In this document: positions 60,126 to 64,000 of the stretch, piece by piece
How positions within the stretch are numbered: position 1 is the stretch's first letter
Layout of the letters: each line of letters begins with the position of its first letter
Origin: Aquibacillus sediminis
Lineage (GTDB): Bacteria; Bacillota; Bacilli; Bacillales; Amphibacillaceae
DNA: 64,000 bases
Assembly: GCF_005870085.1 (NCBI RefSeq)
Contig: NZ_SZNM01000002.1
Span: 248,001-312,000, forward strand
Direction: 5' to 3'
Position numbers and translations under genes: made by a program
The notes under the pieces: generated by a model
What the model was told of the DNA's origin: nothing
The model's input: only the letters and a program-made list of their open reading frames with translations
Database searches by the model: none

Positions 60126-60749
60126 ATGAATATAAAAACAATGCCTTTAGGTCCTTTACAGACTAACTGTTATATTGTTTATACAGACGAATCTGCTATT
60201 ATTTTTGATCCGGGTGGAGATGGTGAGAAATTAGTCAGCTGGTTGCAAGAGGTTAACGTGACTCCAGTCGCGATACTTTTAACACATGCTCATTTTGATC
60301 ATATTGGTGCTATCGATTATTTGAAAGAGTATTTTCAAATACCTGTTTATGTACATGAAGCTGAGGCGGAATGGTTGGAAGATCCGCAGAAAAATGGTTC
60401 AGGATTATTTCCAGTAGGAGAAATAAAGACGTCGCAAGGACCTGACAATTACATAAAGACCGGTTCGACCACAGTAGATGGTTTTACATTTGAGGTTAGG
60501 CATACCCCTGGACACTCACCTGGAGGAGTTATTTTTATCTTCCATGAAGAGCGATATATTATTGGTGGTGACAGTTTATTTCAGTTAGGAATCGGCCGAA
60601 CGGATTTACCTGGTGGAGATCATCAGCAGTTAATCGACAGTATTAACAATGAAATGTTTTCACTAGCTGATGATTTTACGGTATATCCTGGACACGGTGA
60701 TAGAACAACGATTGGATTTGAGAAAAAGGAAAATCCATTTTTAAACTAA
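60126..60749 (+). CDS. yqgX: MBL-fold metallohydrolase (YqgX)
   Basis: 207-residue metallo-beta-lactamase-fold enzyme of the glyoxalase II-like group. Metal motif THAHFDH (about residues 57-63), HTPGHSPG near 128, GGDSLF, and the C-terminal YPGHGDRTTIG. ATG 60126 follows AAAAGGAG; the longer frame to 60054 has no ribosome site. Likely hydrolyses a thioester such as bacillithiol conjugates, but the substrate is inference. Confidence 0.92.
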   Translation: MNIKTMPLGPLQTNCYIVYTDESAIIFDPGGDGEKLVSWLQEVNVTPVAILLTHAHFDHIGAIDYLKEYFQIPVYVHEAEAEWLEDPQKNGSGLFPVGEIKTSQGPDNYIKTGSTTVDGFTFEVRHTPGHSPGGVIFIFHEERYIIGGDSLFQLGIGRTDLPGGDHQQLIDSINNEMFSLADDFTVYPGHGDRTTIGFEKKENPFLN

Positions 60750-60851
60750 AACTGATTAAAATAATGAAAAGCGCAAAATCTGTTTCGGTAACAACAATAA
60801 CACACATATGTAACGGTTTACTCGTGGGCGTAGATGCTTCTGCTGCATAAA

Positions 60852-60885
60852 AAGGACCCCTTCCTAAATAGGAAGGGGTCTAGGG
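60852..60885 (-). terminator. Hairpin terminator, minus orientation
   Basis: GACCCCTTCCTA/TAGGAAGGGGTC stem; on the minus strand it is followed by CTTTTTATG. It may back up the yqgY terminator at 60988. Confidence 0.65.
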
Positions 60886-60987
60886 GGGATGTGCTCTGCT
60901 CTAAGTTGGTTAGGGATAAAAGTTAAGCTACTAATTATAATCATAATATGTTAACTCAATATTGTCAATATTCAGACTATATTTTTT

Positions 60988-61025
60988 ATTAAGAAAGCTC
61001 CGATCTTTTGATCAGAGCTTTCTAT
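60988..61025 (-). terminator. Terminator of yqgY
   Basis: AGAAAGCTCCGATC-TTT-TGATCAGAGCTTTCT hairpin, minus-strand tail TTAATAAAAAA. Confidence 0.75.
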
Positions 61026-61267
61026 TAGTGTCCAAACCCAGGTACCATAATAAAGTTTGTGTAAAATGTAAACCCAATAAAAAATACTGTACAATAAGCT
61101 CCAAATAAGTACATGTACATTCGTTCAGATAGATTTAAGAACCCAACCCCTAGGAAGAAAACAGTCTGAACTAAAAATAGGAAAGCCATATTATACATAT
61201 CCCCAACAAAAAACATTACGGAAAAAATTCCAGTCCAAAAGCTTAACATTCGAAAGACCCGATCCAT
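61025..61267 (-). CDS. yqgY: Small membrane protein, DUF2626 family (YqgY)
   Basis: 80 residues: MDRVFRMLSFWTGIFSVMFF, three short membrane helices and the conserved tail TNFIMVPGFGH, a close DUF2626/YqgY match in length and sequence. ATG 61267 behind GAAGGAGGGGG; the longer frame to 61342 lacks a ribosome site. Function unknown. Confidence 0.9.
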   Translation of the reverse strand: MDRVFRMLSFWTGIFSVMFFVGDMYNMAFLFLVQTVFFLGVGFLNLSERMYMYLFGAYCTVFFIGFTFYTNFIMVPGFGH

Positions 61268-61398
61268 ACTTTCCCCCTCCTTCTTATCGATATGTATCAA
61301 CGCTATTATATACGAGCATCGGTAGATTGTAAATAATTCCAAACTTAAAGGTTTAAAAATTCAGGTATGTTCTGATATCAGAACATACCTGATAAGTA

Positions 61399-61470
61399 CT
61401 GGGCTAGCTGGATTCGAACCAGCGCATAACGGTACCAAAAACCGCTGCCTTACCACTTGGCTATAGCCCA
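61399..61470 (-). tRNA. tRNA-Gln (TTG)
   Basis: 72 nt on the minus strand. Acceptor TGGGCTA/TAGCCCA, anticodon TTG in TTTTGGT, T-loop GGTTCGAATCC. CCA is not encoded. Stands alone between yqgY and the comG operon. Confidence 0.95.
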
Positions 61471-61543
61471 ATATATCCTATTCATTAGTATGATAACCAT
61501 TTTCTCTACCTTTATACATCGATATTATTTTCTCTCCAATTTT

Positions 61544-61927
61544 TTATTGTTGTATGGTAGTAATGGTGGCATATTTTGATTGATTGTCGGTGAGAACATG
61601 GAACTCTGCTTTAATCATCTGCTCTGTAACCGGTCGGTAATAGATGAGAACATTACCATAAGGATAACGATAGGTTATTTGCCCTGGTTTTATATCATTA
61701 TCTTGTTCTATTTCTATGGTTGCTTTAAACTCCTGTTGTGCCATCTGCAATAATGTATCCATTTTTAATTGTTCTTCAAGATAATGGGTTTGTTCATGAT
61801 GGTAATAATATATAGAAATACTACTAGTGGTCATAATTAGAACCAAAGCAGCAACAAATAAGATATAGGGTAAAATGAAACCTTTTTGCTGGGTCAAGGG
61901 TTTATGGATTGCGAAATGATTTCTCAT
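61544..61927 (-). CDS. comGG: Competence minor pilin ComGG
   Basis: 127 residues with a short basic leader and an N-terminal membrane helix (about 14-38, QKGFILPYILFVAALVLIMT), as in pseudopilins. Last gene of comG in the usual order; it overlaps comGF by 26 bp. Sequence conservation of ComGG is low, so the call rests on order and layout. It would be a minor component of the DNA-uptake pseudopilus. Confidence 0.75.
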   Translation of the reverse strand: MRNHFAIHKPLTQQKGFILPYILFVAALVLIMTTSSISIYYYHHEQTHYLEEQLKMDTLLQMAQQEFKATIEIEQDNDIKPGQITYRYPYGNVLIYYRPVTEQMIKAEFHVLTDNQSKYATITTIQQ

Positions 61928-62357
61928 ATTTTTTTCCTTCCATTGTAGTTATAATGATACGCATTCCAAAAAGGCTTGGCTCTACTGCCATTTGTTTCAC
62001 ATTTCTTAACATAATCTCATGTCCTTGGTTGTCCACACGTCTTCGTATAACCTGATCGTAGAATTCAATGGTTACCGTTTTTTCGTCCTGTTTTTCGAAA
62101 TGTATGGCTGACTGATCAATTGAAATATCAACCGAATTGTGAAGTTCAGATGATATAAAGTGATAGAGTTGTCTAGTGGAGAAATCATCATATTTTGTGT
62201 CATATTCTAATTGGTCAAGCAATAAAGGAAGAAAAGGGAGGGTAGACATTAGGATCATAAGTGCAAACAAGGAAGTTACTAATGTCATCCCTCGTTCATT
62301 CATAACCATATAAACAAAATGTTTTCGAATTTTGTTTAGCATCAGTCCAATCAGCAC
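61902..62357 (-). CDS. comGF: Competence protein ComGF
   Basis: About 151 residues. Prepilin-like N-terminus NERGMTLVTSLFALMILMS and a ComGF core (VTIEFYDQVIRRRVDNQGHE, MRIIITTMEGKKYEKSF). The start is uncertain: GTG 62357 has AAAGGA only one base away, while ATG 62342 lies 16 bases from it. Overlaps comGE. A pseudopilus minor subunit needed for transformation. Confidence 0.8.
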   Translation of the reverse strand: MLIGLMLNKIRKHFVYMVMNERGMTLVTSLFALMILMSTLPFLPLLLDQLEYDTKYDDFSTRQLYHFISSELHNSVDISIDQSAIHFEKQDEKTVTIEFYDQVIRRRVDNQGHEIMLRNVKQMAVEPSLFGMRIIITTMEGKKYEKSFRNP

Positions 62358-62637
62358 ATCCTTTTATTAGTTTATTTTCAAGTGAAAATGAAAAGCTTAC
62401 AGGGTTACCATCGATATTTTTAACAAAGTTAATAGGAAAAGATTTGTTAACAGATTCAAATAGTAGTGGTTGTAATTCGTCGTGTAAACGATACACAATT
62501 TCTCTTTGTTCCGCTAATATTTGCTCTTCAAGTCGAAGTTGATAGACAATCGGTATCAATGTTAATGTGATTGTCGTAACAATCATGAATGATGCTAATA
62601 CCTCAACCATAAGAAATCCTTCTTCACTCTTTTTCAA
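62296..62637 (-). CDS. comGE: Competence minor pilin ComGE
   Basis: 113 residues with the prepilin-type segment EEGFLMVEVLASFMIVTTIT (cleavage expected after Gly). TTG 62637 is chosen because AAGGAG precedes it by eight bases; longer in-frame starts lack one. Overlaps comGD by 14 bp and comGF by about 60 bp. Has two cysteines near the C-terminus (KGCADWTD, KTFCLYGYE). Confidence 0.78.
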   Translation of the reverse strand: MKKSEEGFLMVEVLASFMIVTTITLTLIPIVYQLRLEEQILAEQREIVYRLHDELQPLLFESVNKSFPINFVKNIDGNPVSFSFSLENKLIKGCADWTDAKQNSKTFCLYGYE

Positions 62638-63097
62638 TAAAATAACTCCTTCCAGTACCAAACGGAAAATAAACATTGTAACTTTTGTTCGAAGTATAGA
62701 TCGTAAACATACCAGGTTGTTTTATAGTCCCATCTACGGTGAAATCAATCGGCATCCTAAGTGTGTTTAGTTTTATTGTCCAATGTTTAGGTATCTCCCG
62801 TCTAACTATGACCTTCCCAAATCCACCTTGTTTTATCTGATAGAAGTGTTGGTCTGGCTCAATGGTTAAGTGATAATTTCTATTTGTTACAATGGTTAAT
62901 TGTTGCATATATAACACGTCCTGTTGCAATACCTTTAAAAACTGTTCAGTGCGATAGTCGTCAATGATGGATACCTTAATGGTCGTCCCGATACTAAGGA
63001 TGGTGAGCGTAATCCCCAATACAATAATAACTTCTAATAATGAAAATCCTCTTTCATTGTATGCCATTAATATGGTAATTCTTTTATTCCGAGGCAT
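62624..63097 (-). CDS. comGD: Competence minor pilin ComGD
   Basis: About 157 residues with prepilin motif YNERGFSLLEVIIVLGITLT. The soluble domain includes QQLTIVTNRNYHLTIEPDQHFYQI as in GspH/ComGD proteins. ATG 63097 overlaps the end of comGC and has a weak GTGGAAG site; ATG 63067 (MAYNERGF) is an alternative. Part of the tightly overlapping comG operon. Confidence 0.82.
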   Translation of the reverse strand: MPRNKRITILMAYNERGFSLLEVIIVLGITLTILSIGTTIKVSIIDDYRTEQFLKVLQQDVLYMQQLTIVTNRNYHLTIEPDQHFYQIKQGGFGKVIVRREIPKHWTIKLNTLRMPIDFTVDGTIKQPGMFTIYTSNKSYNVYFPFGTGRSYFIEKE

Positions 63098-63392
63098 TTT
63101 TTGCTTCCACTTTCTCACCATCCCATTCAATTTCTTTCTGACCATTGGCGCAATCTTTTGACTGTAAATAGTCGTTTTCGATTAAGTCATCGATGCTTTC
63201 CGGTTCTTTATTCTCTTCAATTCGGTAAGCTTGGATTTGACTTTCTGCCATCATTTCAAGCGCTTCACAGCCACTATCCTGCAAATCCTCATTTTTATCA
63301 GCAAGGTTAGGTATTAACAGGATTAGCAAAGTGCTAATAACAGCCAGAACGATTAACATTTCAATTAAGGTAAATCCTTTTTCATTATGCAT
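63084..63392 (-). CDS. comGC: Major competence pseudopilin ComGC
   Basis: 102 residues, the main subunit of the competence pseudopilus. Short leader MHNEKG, cleavage before F, then the hydrophobic FTLIEMLIVLAVISTLLILL. Two cysteines (SGCEALEMM and KDCANGQ) probably form the disulfide known in ComGC. AGAGGA precedes ATG 63392. comGB lies 15 bp upstream. Confidence 0.92.
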   Translation of the reverse strand: MHNEKGFTLIEMLIVLAVISTLLILLIPNLADKNEDLQDSGCEALEMMAESQIQAYRIEENKEPESIDDLIENDYLQSKDCANGQKEIEWDGEKVEAKNASE

Positions 63393-63407
63393 GACACATC
63401 CTCTTTT

Positions 63408-64000
63408 CTACATAGTTTGGATAAATTGAAACATGGGGAGCATGAGTGATAAATAAACTAAAATAATTAACCCTGCCAATAGAATGAAAAAGATTGGTTG
63501 GATTAGTTTGATTAATTTGGTGGTACGTTCTTGCATGCGGTTCATCACGAACGTTGCATACATGTTTAAATCTGTTTCTAATGTGTGATTATTTGTGCTT
63601 TTGGTGAAGATGGATGTCAGTTCATTCTCGAATAGTTGACAGGAAGGTAATATTGTGTTTATGGCAATTCCTTGTTGCAATTGATTAATAATATAGTCGG
63701 CGTAATGGACGATAATAGGTGCATGCTCTTGTTTTCTTATGGTTAACAATGCTTCTTTTAGTGAGAATCCAGCCTTCAGTAAAGATGCTACCTGTAATGA
63801 AAATACAAAGGTTACACTCCACTTTTGATAATGTCTGACCAATGGTAGTAGGGTATAAATTTTTATTTTTATTGGTATTTTTATGCGATTCCTAATCGTA
63901 ACCCACATCAAAGTGATGATAATGACGAAACCAACGATAAAAGTGGAACCATTAAATAAATAGTTGATGATTTTAATGGAAAGATCAGTTACAGGAGAAG
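63408..64000 (-). CDS. comGB: Competence membrane protein ComGB (N-terminus outside window)
   Basis: C-terminal part (about 196 residues visible) of the polytopic T2SF/GspF-type platform protein of the pseudopilus. The frame stays open from 63911 through base 64000, so the gene begins beyond the window; the internal TTG at 63911 is not the start. Visible: a membrane helix at the window edge, a cytoplasmic T2SF domain (VFSLQVASLLKAGFSLKEAL) and a C-terminal helix (LIQPIFFILLAGLIILVYLS). comGA would be expected further upstream. Confidence 0.9.
   Translation of the reverse strand, partial: SPVTDLSIKIINYLFNGSTFIVGFVIIITLMWVTIRNRIKIPIKIKIYTLLPLVRHYQKWSVTFVFSLQVASLLKAGFSLKEALLTIRKQEHAPIIVHYADYIINQLQQGIAINTILPSCQLFENELTSIFTKSTNNHTLETDLNMYATFVMNRMQERTTKLIKLIQPIFFILLAGLIILVYLSLMLPMFQFIQTM

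Overview
The window is chromosomal DNA of a low-GC, endospore-forming, naturally competent member of the Bacillaceae. Gene order follows the Bacillus subtilis yqe-yqf-yqg region almost gene for gene (hrcA-grpE-dnaK-dnaJ-prmA-rsmE-mtaB, rpsU-yqeY, yqeZ-floA, yqfC-yqfD-phoH, pgpH-ybeY-dgkA-era-yqzL-recO, glyQS, yqfL-dnaG-rpoD-cccA-trmK-yqfO, ispH, cshB-nfo, ispG, sodA-yqgE-pbpA, rpmG-yqgN-yqgO-gluP-yqgQ-glcK-yqgS, yqgW/X/Y, comG). Sporulation genes (yqfC, yqfD, a SpoVAF/GerA-type protein) and the comG pilin genes fit this. Codon use and extra intergenic repeats suggest a halotolerant relative (Gracilibacillus/Oceanobacillus/Virgibacillus type) rather than Bacillus itself; this genus-level guess is inference only.

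Layout. 1-5.2 kb: heat-shock chaperone operon (hrcA truncated by the window edge), with a repeat-rich, terminator-containing dnaK-dnaJ gap. 5.3-8.4 kb: ribosome and tRNA modification (prmA, rsmE, mtaB), facing a Na/Pi transporter. 10.3-16.8 kb: rpsU-yqeY, membrane-microdomain genes (yqeZ, floA), sporulation genes yqfCD and phoH. 17.3-22.9 kb: c-di-AMP hydrolase pgpH, ybeY, dgkA, era, yqzL, recO. 23-27 kb: T-box controlled glyQS and a dikinase regulator. 27.7-33.7 kb: dnaG-rpoD core with cccA, trmK and yqfO. 33.8-41.6 kb: isoprenoid genes ispH and ispG on the minus strand, cshB-nfo on the plus strand, and small envelope genes. 41.9-44.6 kb: second Na/Pi transporter and a six-tRNA cluster. 44.8-50.4 kb: sodA, MFS transporter, pbpA and two membrane-anchored proteins. 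50.7-61.3 kb: rpmG, folate enzyme, frameshifted rhomboid gluP, spore germination gene, glucokinase, lipoteichoic acid synthase and small membrane proteins. 61.4-64 kb: tRNA-Gln and the distal comG operon, running off the end.

The most unusual content is intergenic. Three mosaic repeat elements (9505-10166, 16875-17160, 20355-20858) share terminal inverted repeats with the core TATTATACGACATAA. Their inner hairpins differ in sequence but keep pairing, which looks like selection for structure. Two of them split clusters that are contiguous in B. subtilis: one lies between phoH and pgpH, the other between dgkA and era. In the second case the cytidine deaminase gene expected there is gone, leaving only a possible short remnant. 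A 43-bp direct repeat with an inverted partner follows dnaK. The tRNA-Phe gene is preceded by two ~180-bp tandem units that each begin with its 5' third. A degenerate repeat array lies between sodA and yqgE.
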